Assembly (NCBI GenBank): GCA_026168455.1
Contig: CM047426.1
Span: 3,775,501-3,839,500 of the forward strand
Source of the DNA: Theocolax elegans
Taxonomy: Eukaryota > Arthropoda > Insecta > Hymenoptera > Cerocephalidae
Direction of reading: 5' to 3'
DNA: 64,000 nt
In this document: one piece after another, positions 47,479 to 61,030 of the stretch
How the letters are laid out: every line of letters begins with the position of its first letter
Numbering within the stretch: position 1 is the first letter of the stretch
Program-made: the position numbers and the translations under genes
The notes under the pieces: generated by a model
Seen by the model: only the letters and a program-made list of their open reading frames with translations
Databases searched by the model: none
Told to the model about the DNA's origin: nothing

Positions 47479-49537
47479 TTATGTTATTTTTCTTTAAAAA
47501 TTCAAATTTCCCGCGCTTTTTTTTGAGAATTCCGCGTGTGTATGATAGTAATCGAGATAAATGGGTTTTTTTTAGAAGCAATGAATTTTAACGAGGTGCT
47601 AATGTAGTTTTTAGATGATGGGTGGTTCGATGTGTCGTGTGCGCGGAGAACCGGAGAAACTTTCACTTTACACAGGGTAATTAAATTCTGAGTGGTGGTC
47701 GTTTGGTCAAATAAGCATACTGTTTAGTTATAAACGGTTCAGGATTTCCTCTGACAATTTATTTCTCATAATTCTACGTCTTTGTTATTTATGACTTTTC
47801 GTGTATGGGTTATGTTGCTGGCAATGTTATGTGATTTTTTGGTTAATTGACAGTTTTTGAAGGGATGTTTTGTTTTATTTTAGTATCATATATTTTTTTA
47901 ATTGCTTATTTATTATCATTATAGATAAATTGTATTAGCACCGCAATTTTGGTTATTTTACTGGGTTCGTTACGTTATGTGATTTTACATTAAATGACAG
48001 TTTGTTACGTGTCATTTACTTTTTCGTTTTACTAATAAATATTTTAAATTATTTATTTACATTACTTACTTTGTTTTGTCGTGAGTTTGTTTTGTCAACA
48101 TTGTAATTTTTGTCATTTTAGATGTTACGTTGCGTGATTCTTTTGTAAATTAAAAGTTTGTGACGCAACATTTATTATTTTGAATTTAAAAAAAATTTTA
48201 ATTTTAAACAATTTTTTAATGTCAAAAAAATGAAAAGTAAGTATTTTGTTATTGAAATATAAATTTTATCAAGTTTTAAGGTGTTTGCCAATTTGTTATT
48301 GAACTTTGCATAAAAATTTACAAGGAAATACAATTTGATTGTTCTGCTTCGTCAATCAATTTCGCTGCCTATTTCTTCCAGTGGGATTGATCAACTTTAC
48401 ATTTTTATAAAGATAAAGAGAAAAGATAAAAATTCTCCGCGCTAAAAATTTTATTATTTTTATCCTCAACAGAAATCAGATAAATCAGCTTTTTGTCATA
48501 AAATGAACATTTATAACATAATTTGTAAATATTTTGAATTACAATTAATCATGTTCATATTTATATTGGTTGTATATAAATAAAAATTGAAATTATCACT
48601 AAAATCCCAGTAGCGATAAGAACTAACACAAACCAAGATTGATCGATTGCGATCAAATGCGACAATATCGTAACACATCGAAAGACATGAAAATTCAACC
48701 ATTATACCGTGAAACGGACATTGTTTCAGTCGCAGTAATTTTCGACTGGGCGCAGTCATGGCATAGCCTCTCTGGATATAGTCATTACCGAATTAAGAGC
48801 TTTCCGACTCACTTCACCCTCTAGTCTCGTTTACCTATCTAAGAGAGCCTCGAACTGACATATACACATATACACGTGTGCACGTGTACATATGGAGCAT
48901 TCGACGTCTACTGGTCGGAACAAAATTTTAAAATAGACCAAATTTTAGGTAAAGACTGGAAATATTTTTCAGAATATAGAAAATAAATAGTTCTAAATTT
49001 ATTCTAATTACAAAAAGTGAGTTTTTTTCAACTTTTTTTCCAACAGTAGCTTATCTTAAAATGTATCTACTTTTACTTTATAACATTGATACCCATGAGC
49101 TATATGTCAACATTTACCTTGAGAAAACTCATCAACTATATGTCAACATTGACCTTGAAAAAACTAACTTTGCCACAATCGATTTTTTTCACTCAAAAAC
49201 CTAAAATGAACAAGCTTGGAGCAATATTTTTCTAATGGTTCTTAGCTTGTAATTGGCCAGTTTGTAAAAGTTTATCAGAACCTAAACTGTATGTCAAGAT
49301 TAACCATGACAAACAAATTCATGAATTATATGTCAAAATTGGCCTTGCAAAAACTTATGAGCTATATGTTCACCTTGACCTTGTAAAAATTCATGAACTT
49401 ATATGTAAACATTAACCTTGAAAAAACTGTAATTTTGCCTCAAAATCGATTTTTTCACTTAAAAATCTAAAAAGAAAAAGCTTGAAGGAATATCTTTCTA
49501 ATGGTTCTTAGCTTGTAAATGGCCAGTTTGTAAGTGA
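47479..49537 (+). repeat. Segmental duplication 5, unit 1
   Basis: A 2.06-kb unit starting TTATGTTATTTTTCTTTAAA; it repeats head to tail at 49538-51600. It holds a TTTCCCGCGC motif, a CACGTGTGCACGTG pair at 48873-48886 and, at 49080-49530, decayed repeats of TATGTCAACATTGACCTTGA and TTCTTAGCTTGTAA.TGGCCA. No gene. Confidence 0.95.
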
Positions 49538-51600
49538 ATTATGTTATTTTTCTTTAAAAATTCAAATTTCCCGCGCTTTTTTTTGAGAATTCCGCGTGTG
49601 TATGATAGTAATCGAGATAAATGGGTTTTTTTTTTAGAAGCAATGAATTTAACGAGGTGCTAATGTAGTTTTTAGATGATGGGTGGTTCGATGTGTCGTG
49701 TGCGCGGAGAACCGGAGAAACTTTCACTTTACACAGGGTAATTAAATTCTGAGTGGTGGTCGTTTGGTCAAATAAGCATACTGTTTAGTTATAAACGGTT
49801 CAGGATTTCCTCTGACAATTTATTTCTCATAATTCTACGTCTTTGTTATTTATGACTTTTCGTGTATGGGTTATGTTGCTGGCAATGTTATGTGATTTTT
49901 TGGTTAATTGACAGTTTTTGAAGGGATGTTTTGTTTTATTTTAGTATCATATATTTTTTTAATTGCTTATTTATTATCATTATAGATAAATTGTATTAGC
50001 ACCGCAATTTTGGTTATTTTACTGGGTTCGTTACGTTATGTGATTTTACATTAAATGACAGTTTGTTACGTGTCATTTACTTTTTCGTTTTACTAATAAA
50101 TATTTTAAATTATTTATTTACATTACTTACTTTGTTTTGTCGTGAGTTTGTTTTGTCAACATTGTAATTTTTGTCATTTTAGATGTTACGTTGCGTGATT
50201 CTTTTGTAAATTAAAAGTTTGTGACGCAACATTTATTATTTTGAATTTAAAAAAATTTTAATTTTAAACAATTTTTTAATGTCAAAAAATGAAAAGTAAG
50301 TATTTTGTTATTGAAATATAAATTTTATCAAGTTTTAAGGTGTTTGCCAATTTGTTATTGAACTTTGCATAAAAATTTACAAGGAAATACAATTTGATTG
50401 TTCTGCTTCGTCAATCAATTTCGCTGCCTATTTCTTCCAGTGGGATTGATCAACTTTACATTTTTATAAAGATAAAGAGAAAAGATAAAAATTCTCCGCG
50501 CTAAAAATTTTATTATTTTTATCCTCAACAGAAATCAGATAAATCAGCTTTTTGTCATAAAATGAACATTTATAACATAATTTGTAAATATTTTGAATTA
50601 CAATTAATCATGTTCATATTTATATTGGTTGTATATAAATAAAATTGAAATTATCACTAAAATCCCAGTAGCGATAAGAACTAACACAAACCAAGATTGA
50701 TCGATTGCGATCAAATGCGACAATATCGTAACACATCGAAAGACATGAAAATTCAACCATTATACCGTGAAACGGACATTGTTTCAGTCGCAGTAATTTT
50801 CGACTGGGCGCAGTCATGGCATAGCCTCTCTGGATATAGTCATTACCGAATTAAGAGCTTTCCGACTCACTTCACCCTCTAGTCTCGTTTACCTATCTAA
50901 GAGAGCCTCGAACTGACATATACACATATACACGTGTGCACGTGTACATATGGAGCATTCGACGTCTACTGGTCGGAACAAAATTTTAAAATAGACCAAA
51001 TTTTAGGTAAAGACTGGAAATATTTTTCAGAATATAGAAAATAAATAGTTCTAAATTTATTCTAATTACAAAAAGTGAGTTTTTTTCAACTTTTTTTCCA
51101 ACAGTAGCTTATCTTAAAATGTATCTACTTTTACTTTATAACATTGATACCCATGAGCTATATGTCAACATTTACCTTGAAAAAACTCATCAACTATATG
51201 TCAACATTGACCTTGAAAAAACTAACTTTGCCACAATCGATTTTTTTCACTCAAAAACCTAAAATGTAAAAGCTTGGAACAATATTTTTCTAATGGTTCT
51301 TAGCTTGTAATTGGCCAGTTTGTAAAAGTTTATCAGAACCTTAAACTGTATGTCAAGATTAACCATGACAAACAAATTCATGAATTATATGTCAAAATTG
51401 GCCTTGCAAAAACTTATGAGCTATATGTTCACCTTGACCTTGTAAAAATTCATGAACTTATATGTAAACATTAACCTTGAAAAAACTGTAATTTTGCCTC
51501 AAAATCGATTTTTTCACTTAAAAATCTAAAAAGAAAAAGCTTGAAGGAATATCTTTCTAATGGTTCTTAGCTTGTAAATGGCCAGTTTGTAAGTGAATTA
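49538..51600 (+). repeat. Segmental duplication 5, unit 2
   Basis: Second unit, differing by one- or two-base homopolymer changes and a few substitutions (for example AAATGAACAAGC becoming AAATGTAAAAGC). Confidence 0.95.
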
Positions 51601-54115
51601 TGTTAAATTTAAATAATTATTACAAAAAATTTTCATGGTAAAATGATAAATTATTTTATATCCTTTTACCCTCCATGTTGACTTAAAAATTAATAGGATG
51701 TTTTATCAATTTCTTGAGGGCGCAGACAGATCTCCTAATTTAAATACAAAAATAATTTTTTCCTAACGTTATATCCCTGTCAAAATTCGCTTCAGGCTTA
51801 TTGCTTTAAAAATAATATCATCGTACTCGTTGCGTGAAAAATAATATAAAAAATTAGTATGTTTTGCAACAAGTGCGGAAAATGCAGAAAATACTGTATT
51901 GAAAAAAGGCATTTTTCTGCACTAAAACTAATGCGGAAAATTGTCGTTTTCCGCATACTATTGCAAAAAGAAAAATTTAATGGTAAATTCGATTTGATCC
52001 GACCAGTTAATGCGGAATGCCCCATATATACGTATACAGATGTACACAGTGATAAGAGAAACACGGCTTTTACTAGCGGACATTTACTATCTCTTTGAGG
52101 CAGTTAGAATCCCAACGTCATAAGTTCCGTTGAGAATGCAATGCTGAATTCAGATTCAGAAACCAACTAGCCCCTTTTCCCGTGCCTCTTAACCCTTTGT
52201 AACGTGTATATATATATATACATCTGAACGTACTCTTGGGTATTATTGTTTAGGTATAATTATCTTGGCTATAATCCTGGAGTAGTCAAAGCATTTACGA
52301 AACGTTTAGTTATGTTTTTTTCGTCAGAAAATGGACAATTAGTTACTAATTAATCTTCAAATACTGATCGATAAATATATGATTTTATTAATAGTCGTTA
52401 AATTGTTTAAAAACACTGTTTCACCTAACCTCAAAAACTGAATTTGGATATTCGTAAAAAGTTTTATTTTTTCTTTAATTTTTTACGTCAAGTCAATGTA
52501 GATATATAGTGATGATTTTCGAACGTATAGATAGATAGATCATACAACGAAAAATTTAACAGTATTTGGCCAAACAATGTCCGATATATTTGTAAATAGT
52601 AACAAAAAAATATTTTTTAAAAATTATCTATTTCAACTAAGAATCTTGAATTTGAATACGTGGAAAATTTTTTATATTCATTTTAAATTTCGATAAGTGG
52701 AAATTTTTTTCTTTTATTTTACTACCTAAGTATCGATGTATTATAACGAGTAGATAGCAGAATTTTGAAAAAAAAAGTGTAGACAATTTTTGGACACTGT
52801 TATGTTACCGATGAATGTAACCCTGGTGGAAAATGAACCAGTTATGATGGTCAGGATAATGATTATTCGATAATTTTTAAAAGATTATGTATTACCTATT
52901 AACATGCATTTATTTAACCGCGTGTAATAGGTATGTGAAGAAATCTAATCTCAATTTCACTCTCCGAAATTCTATGGTATATAATTGATTTTAAAATGAT
53001 ACACATTCACACTACAGTCCTCGTAAAAATTTGACCATTTCTTCATGTTTTGATGTAAGAAATAACTAACTTTCAGGTTATATCTAGAGATTATAAAAAA
53101 GTGAGTTCTTAACTAAAAAATCACCAAAATCAATTAGTACTTTAACGGTCAGCGTGTATTTCTAATCTGTGTAGTCTTTGGTACAATTTAGTTATTTTTT
53201 CAACTATATTTTACAAATATCTTGAAAATTTCTAATATAATGAATTTTACCACTTAACAAGATTCAAACAGTGAACATGGTTTTCTATTCTAAAAAATCT
53301 GAAAAGTTTTAGGTTATAATATGATTTTATAACCTAAAATTTTTATGATAAAACTATATTAGGTTGTAATATAACTTTAGGTTATGGAAAATTTTTCAAG
53401 TAATGAATTCATCTACAATATTTCGAGGTTATGTCCAGTACACAAAATATTATGTTAATACAAAAAAAAACGCTTCATCCCTTTCCAATATTCAAAAAAC
53501 TTTTTCATAATTCATTTTCATCATTTATTAATTACACACTTTCGATTCTCAATTATAATCATACCACAATAATAATAATAATATAATAATTAAAATTTTT
53601 TATTAACTTATAAAGCATACACGTGATCTCGGTTATTCTTTATATTTCCATCCACGCAGTGTTTTCATTTTTATTTATTATTTTTTTTCCGTATACCAAT
53701 CCTCAGGATCTTTGTCTCCGTTTTTCACTTCATTTTTCTGACTTTGCTTCATTTCGTTTTTCCCCGTCGTTTGTTCCACGTTACGCACACATTCCACGTT
53801 TGCGTACTATATGTATATAAATGAAACCTCGTACTATAAATGACGTCTCTTTATTGTCTTTCCCGAAGACATTCATGTATATTCAGAAAAAAGGGAGAGA
53901 AAAGTTTACACGTACCCTAGTACATATTGAAACCATATTTTAAGTATAAATTAGCCATCATTCAAAAATTTGGAGAAAAATGTTTTATGAGCTGTTGATA
54001 ACAACAAAGCATTAACATATAATTCAATTTTTGTAAAAACAAAATTTTTTTTTAATTGATAGCAGAGTTTATGATGTGTTATAAAATAGCTATTTATAGC
54101 CTAAAAACATTAAGA
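51601..54115 (+). other. Intron; small inverted repeat, otherwise unremarkable
   Basis: A small palindromic sequence at 51860-51968 (TTTGCAACAAGTGCGGAAAA against TTTTCCGCATACTATTGCAAA) may be a MITE remnant. Otherwise AT-rich with TTAGGTTATA phrases near 53300-53430. No gene. Confidence 0.5.
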
Positions 54116-54700
54116 AACTTTTTAACACACTCGTGTTTGTAATAGTAGTTTGTGAGTTAATTTGATAGTTTTATTATGTTTACTGTTTTTTAAGTATAGT
54201 ATTCTTTGGTAATTTATTATTGAGTAGATTAAGGTAATTTCATATTCAGTAGGTTCAGGTAGTTTGTGTTTTAGTAGTTTTATTTAGTTTCACTCGTAGT
54301 TGTTCTATGTAGTTTTATGTAATTTGTGTTATAGTAGTTAAATGTATTTTGTATTTTAGTAGTTTTATATACTTGTTTGTACAGTTTGGTATAGTTTGAG
54401 TTTCAGTAACCTTAGATAGTTAATCATTAATTTCAGTAGTTTTTCAAAATAGAAATCTAATAAAATTTTGTTAGTTTGTTGTAGTAGTTTTTGACAGTAT
54501 TAAATATCAATACGTTCAGTATTCCTTGGAAATTTTTATTCATGTAATTTTGATCTGTCGATTCCATGCACTTCATATGGTAGTTATATCGTAAGTAGTT
54601 TGCGGTAGTTCCTTATTAAATACTTCTCGATGATTTATTATGATAGTAACTCATAACAGTGTATTATTTACTAGTTTGTGGTAAAATAATTTTAAAGAAT
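54116..54700 (+). repeat. Decayed TAGTAGTTTTATGTAGTTTG minisatellite
   Basis: Same family and orientation as 46070-46900. Confidence 0.75.
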
Positions 54701-55920
54701 TTTCGTTCACGCGATTCATTAATTATCGGTAACAAAGGACATCGTGATGGGGCTACAAAATAACTCTATTCCTAACCTCAAAACATCAACGAATAACCAA
54801 AATTCCTATCGCTGTACGTCAAATTTGATCATATTTGTACACAGCCTATCAATCATATTTCAATATGCGCTTAAATAATTACGGGATTAATGTGCACGTA
54901 TACATACATATATATACACGCGCAGACACAGACACACGACCGCTCGTACAGATGCATTATGAATAATTAATTTTTAGCCTCTTAAGATGCGCAATCAAGC
55001 AGGCATCAACCGGGTAAAATTTACCGCAAGCACGACGTGTATATAGTGTGCGAGTGGTTGCGTGTACATGTACTTGTTCGCCAGTAGCCTGGAATAATTA
55101 ATTAGCTGCTTGCCGTTTGAGCCGCAGAACGTACCTAATTAGTGACGCACCTGCATATATATATATATATTAGAAGTGTGGAAAATTTAATTTCTTGTGT
55201 GAAACGTATATATTTTTTGGTTATGTACTTATTGATATTGATTTTGACGTTACCTTTGACTCGCGCAAACACGCACGTAAATACCCGCACATACACACAC
55301 ATAAGTACATCAACCAACATACAAAACAACATAGACATTTACATACGCATTAACATACACACACGTTAACATATAAATAAACATACATACACATCAACAT
55401 ACATTAACATATAAATTAACATACGTGCATACAATCACACATGTTAACATATAAATTAATATACATACCATCACACACGTTAACATATAAATTAACACAC
55501 ATGCATAGCATCACACATGTTAACATATAAATTAACATACATACACATCAACATACATGTTAAAATGTAAATTAACATACATACAAATTATGATATATAC
55601 ATATCAACATACAGATCGACATACATGCATATCAACATACACATCAACACGCATACGCATAAAAAAACGCATACCTGTCAAGGCACAGATCAACATACAA
55701 ATCAACATACACACATCAAGAGACAAATCAACATACTCGCATATTAATATCCACATCAAGATTTATAAACATGATATAATATAGCAATGATCTTGTATAT
55801 TACTTACAATTAATTTTTTTTAATTTTTTAATTATGTTGTTCTAAATTGGATTATTATCATTCCTTCCATACCATCTGAATAATCATATAAAATTGAACG
55901 TAATTAAAAAAAAATCATTA

Positions 55921-57120
55921 GGGGAGACCGGGGCTAAAATTAACAGGGGTAAATATTAACATTGAATTCTTAGTGATGCGAAGAGTTCTATACACTTCAT
56001 AGATGACTCTAGACTTAAAGTTTATTGCCCTTTAACATGTATACACCTTTAGTAGATCGTAGGACGTTGAGCCGATAAGATATACAAGAGACAGCGATAT
56101 TCTGATCAGGTAAAGGAAAAATTTTTCACTCAAAAATGTTTATTCTCAATTACATATGATATAATTAACAAAATTAAAATTACCATACCCCATTCTACTT
56201 GAAATAAGCTATTTAAACGCACATTTTTTTTATTTTTTTTTTATTTATTTTTATTTTTTTTAACGATTAAAAAAAAGAATTTGTCGGGGTAAATATTAAC
56301 AATTTTTCGGGGCAAGTATTAACACTGTTAATACTTACCCCATCAGATTAAAAAGTGTTTTAATTAATTTAGTTTAAAATTGTGCAAATAAGAATGTATT
56401 ATTTATTGATTTATATCTTTTAGAATGAGAAAGTATAAATGAAAAACAGAGAGAGGTACTAAAGGCTTGGAAACGTATAAATTAGCTGCGATATGTGCGA
56501 AAGGCAATATCATATCATTTGTATGCGAAAAATGTGATTGCAATGACGACTGGTGAACGATTAAAATTGAATTGACAAATTAAATTAATTTAATAAATTT
56601 CATTTTTTTATTTTGTATTAAATTCTGATTAATTTATATTTAATTTTATTAATTTGAACTTTGCTATAATTTTTGTGTTTATCCATGTATTATTTAATAG
56701 TGCAAATATTTATTAGCTTTAATTAATTTGTAAGACGAAGACCTGCGTTATTTTTGTGTTAAATAAATAATTTGTTAACAATTTTTTAATTTGTATATCA
56801 CTTGTTATTCGTATATTCAGTAAAAAATATATTTTTTTGTTTACATTTGTTAAATGTGTACATTTATTATGAAACAAAGTCTTTACAATAAAAAAATGAG
56901 ATGTTAATATTTACCCCGCATGCGGGGCAAAAATTAACAGACAACGATTTTTAGTAAATCCTCTCGGAAAAAAAAGATATTTATAATTTCCAAAAAATTC
57001 CTGTGACATGACTTCGCTGAATAGGCAAAGAAAAAGTAACAATACCTAGCAAACTAATTCTTTAATTAATTAGGAGAACGATTTTTTTCAAAAAATGTTA
57101 ATTTTAGCCCCGGTCTCCCC
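55921..57120 (+). mobile_element. Pogo-like (Tc1/mariner superfamily) non-autonomous element
   Basis: A 1200-bp element with perfect 25-bp terminal inverted repeats (GGGGAGACCGGGGCTAAAAT, then TAACA) and a TA duplication (55919-55920, 57121-57122). The empty site ATCAT-TA-ATTCATG is seen in units 2 and 3, which proves insertion and its ends. An internal remnant ORF begins like pogo-family transposases. GGGGTAAATATTAAC-type repeats lie near both ends and at 56286-56340. Confidence 0.9.
56425..56553 (+). pseudogene. Pogo-type transposase remnant
   Basis: Reads MRKYK, a stop, then KTERGTKGLETYKLAA and, after a short stretch, FVCEKCDCNDDW before a stop. The start matches the M.RKYKRKT.RG N-terminus of pogo/Tigger-type transposases just before the CENP-B-like helix-turn-helix; the cysteine-rich end resembles the C-terminal zinc-binding tail of some relatives. 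The catalytic DDE domain is missing, as expected of an internal deletion. It cannot be active. Confidence 0.55.
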
Positions 57121-57317
57121 TAATTCATGAAATTCTCTGAATTAAGTGACTTCATATTATTAGAGCTAATTTTTCAAAATATTGAATTTTTTGAGAAATC
57201 CTTTCTGCTACTTCGTGAATTTTCATGAAAATTTTTAACTGTTTCTCTACCAAGCTCCTCCATACTGTGGATCACTTACCGGTTTTTTTTAACGTTTTTC
57301 TGATTTCTCGTAATAAT

Positions 57318-59194
57318 GAACGTACCTAATTAGTGACGCACCTGCATATATATATATATTAGAAGTGTGGAAAATTTAATTTCTTGTGTGAAACGTATAT
57401 ATTTTTTGGTTATGTACTTATTGATATTGATTTTGACGTTACCTTTGACTCGCGCAAACACGCACGTAAATACCCGCACATACACACACATAAGTACATC
57501 AACCAACATACAAAACAACATAGACATTTACATACGCATTAACATACACACACGTTAACATATAAATAAACATACATACACATCAACATACATACATGTT
57601 AACATATAAATTAATATACATACCATCACACACGTTAACATATAAATTAACACACATGCATAGCATCACACATGTTAACATATAAATTAACATACATACA
57701 CATCAACATACATGTTAAAATGTAAATTAACATACATACAAATTATGATATATACATACATATCAACATACAGATCGACATACATGCATATCAACATACA
57801 CATCAACACGCATACGCATAAAAAAACGCATACCTGTCAAGGCACAGATCAACATACAAATCAACATACACACATCAAGAGACAAATCAACATACTCGCA
57901 TATTAATAACCACATCAAGATTTATAAACATGATATAATATAGCAAATGATCTTGTATATTACTTACAATTAATTTTTTTTAATTTTTTAATTATGTTGT
58001 TCTAAATTGGATTATTATCATTCCTTCCATACCATCTGAATAATCATATAAAATTGATCGTAATTAAAAAAAATCATTAATTCATGAAATTCTGAATTAA
58101 GTGAGCTTCATATTTATTAATAGTCTAAATTTTCAAAATATTGATTTTTTTAGAAATCCTTTCTGCTATCGTCGTGGAATTCCATGAAAATTTGTAACTG
58201 TTTCTACCAGAGCTCCTCCATACTGTGATCATCTTTCCGGTTTTTTTTAAACGTTTTTCTGAATCTCGTAATAATAAAAAATCGGTTCCCTCCGAACTCA
58301 ATGGTATATGCCAAACACACAGAAGAAAAACTAGTATATCATTGTAAGTAAAAATCGATGGATTCTAAAAATTAACGAAGAAAAAAATTAACATCCATGA
58401 AATAAGCACGTTAACTAACGAAATTCCGAGTTTAACGCAAACATATAACAGATGCAAATGATAATAATACACTGCGGATGGATCGAGATAAAGTTGTATA
58501 ATACACATACCGAATGAATTTCCCTCAACTCTCGTCTCTCTCCTCTCTCGATCTCTCATCCTCTCTCTCCTCTCTCTCTCTCCTTCTCTCTCCTCGCTTT
58601 CAATAGGCATTACGCCGACATTTCTCTCTCTATCCCTCCCACGGTAAATAATTAGTGAAATTCCGGGAGTGCAATCGTAATTATACGTACGGAAACCCGT
58701 ACAAATACGCTTAAACGCAAAAGTGTGTGTAAAAGTCCAAAAAGAAAGAAGGAAAACGTATCCAAATATTTCCGATGGTAATGTAATTCAAATCCACCTT
58801 GGGTAATTATTAATCACTCAGGAAAAAAAGAAGTTTCTTTACTTTTTTTCTGCGTGTTAAATGATAATTAATATTATTCAAAGGTATTGCTGTGTGAGCG
58901 TGTTATTTTACGGATTATTACCAAGTAAAAATATATTTCATGTCTTAATAAACGTTCCGTTCGATTCCGTTTACGCATCATTTGCTATCTGGCAATTATT
59001 GAGTCCGACGATGAGTTATATATGTCTGTGTATGTGTGTATACGTACATTTTCCTAAATTAATTTATTAACGAACGCTGCGTTGTTCGCGCCGTAATCCG
59101 TTAATTACAGCGAATTTATGTATACGTTGTTGCATTTATCAGTAACATATTAGGGATAATTGTGTCCGATCCACTTTACAATTTAATTAGGAGA
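57318..59194 (+). repeat. Tandem array 6, unit 2
   Basis: Complete 1.88-kb unit without the transposon (empty site at about 58078). It includes the ACATACACATCAACATAC-rich block and a CT-rich stretch at 58527-58603. Confidence 0.92.
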
Positions 59195-60377
59195 TGTATA
59201 TATATATATATTAGAAGTGTGGAAAATTTAATTTCTTGTGTGAAACGTATATTTTTTGGTTATGTACTTATTGATATTGATTTTGACGTTACCTTTGACT
59301 CGCGCAAACACGCACGTAAATACCCGCACATACACACACATAAGTACATCAACCAACATACAAAACAACATAGACATTTACATACGCATTAACATACACA
59401 CACGTTAACATATAAATAAACATACATACACATCAACATACATACATGTTAACATATAAATTAATATACATACCATCACACACGTTAACATATAAATTAA
59501 CACACATGCATAGCATCACACATGTTAACATATAAATTAACATACATACACATCAACATACATGTTAAAATGTAAATTAACATACATACAAATTATGATA
59601 TATACATACATATCAACATACAGATCGACATACATGCATATCAACATACACATCAACACGCATACGCATAAAAAAACGCATACCTGTCAAGGCACAGATC
59701 AACATACAAATCAACATACACACATCAAGAGACAAATCAACATACTCGCATATTAATATCCACATCAAGATTTATAAACATGATATAATATAGCAAATGA
59801 TCTTGTATATTACTTACAATTAATTTTTTTTAATTTTTTAATTATGTTGTTCTAAATTGGATTATTATCATTCCTTCCATACCATCTGAATAATCATATA
59901 AAATTGATCGTAATTAAAAAAATCATTAATTCATGAAATTCTGAATTAAGTGAGCTTCATATTTATTAATAGTCTAAATTTTCAAAATATTGATTTTTTT
60001 AGAAATCCTTTCTGCTATCGTCGTGGAATTCCATGAAAATTTGTAACTGTTTCTACCAGAGCTCCTCCATACTGTGATCATCTTTCCGGTTTTTTTTTAA
60101 ACGTTTTTCTGAATCTCGTAATAATAAAAAATCGGTTCCCTCCGAACTCAATGGTATATGCCAAACACACAGAAGAAAAAACTAGTATATCATTGTAAGT
60201 AAAAATCGATGGATTCTAAAAATTAACGAAGAAAAAAAATTAACATCCATGAAATAAGCACGTTAACTAACGAAATTCCGAGTTAAACGCAAACATATAA
60301 CAGATGCAAATGATAATAATACACTGCGGATGGATCGAGATAAAGTTGTATAATACACATACCGAATGAATTTCCCT

Positions 60378-60418
<41 letters not shown>

Positions 60419-61030
60419 TCTCTTTCAATAGGCATTACGCGACATTTCTCTCTCTATTCCTCTCACGGTAAATAATTAGTGAAATTCCGGGAGTGCAATC
60501 GTAATTTATACGTACGGAAACCCGTACAAATACGCTTAAACGCAAAAGTGTGTGTAAAAGTCCAAAAAGAAAGAAGGAAAACGTATCCAAATATTTCCGA
60601 TGGTAATGTAATTCAAATCCACCTTGGGTAATTATTAATCACTCAGGAAAAAAAGAAGTTTCTTTACTTTTTTTCTGCGCGTTAAATGATAATTAAATAT
60701 TATTCAAAGGTATTGCTGTGTGAGCGTGTTATTTTACGGATTATTACCAAGTAAAAATATATATTTCATGTCTTAATAAACGTTCCGTTCGATTCCGTTT
60801 ACGCATCATTTGCTATCTGGCAATTATTGAGTCCGACGATGAGTTATATATGTCTGTGTATGTGTGTATACGTACATTTTCCTAAATTAATTTATTAACG
60901 AACGCTGCGTTGTTCGCGCCGTAATCCGTTAATTACAGCGAATTTATGTATACGTTGTTGCATTTATCAGTAACATATTAGGGATAATTGTGTCCGATCC
61001 ACTTTACAATTTAATTAGGAGATGTATATA
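59195..61030 (+). repeat. Tandem array 6, unit 3
   Basis: Third unit, also with an empty transposon site (about 59930). Its CT tract at 60381-60424 is a pure (CT)n, unlike unit 2. Confidence 0.92.

Larger units (their letters stand above)
55127..57317 (+). repeat. Tandem array 6, unit 1 (interrupted by a pogo-like element)
   Basis: Partial unit beginning GAACGTACCTAATTAGTGAC. It contains a CA/ATACAT-rich minisatellite (55265-55770, phrases such as TTAACATATAAATTAACATA) and, at 55921-57120, a transposon. It ends at CTCGTAATAAT. Confidence 0.9.

Noticed and set aside
51859..52098. Cys-rich ORF starting MFCNKCGKCRKYC, zinc-finger-like
   Set aside because: It falls on a small inverted repeat of GCGGAAAATGC; the cysteines come from the palindrome and no second motif follows.
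55142..59756. Thr-His-Ile-rich ORFs in the tandem array
   Set aside because: They read through ACATACACATCAACATAC-type minisatellite sequence; not protein-coding.
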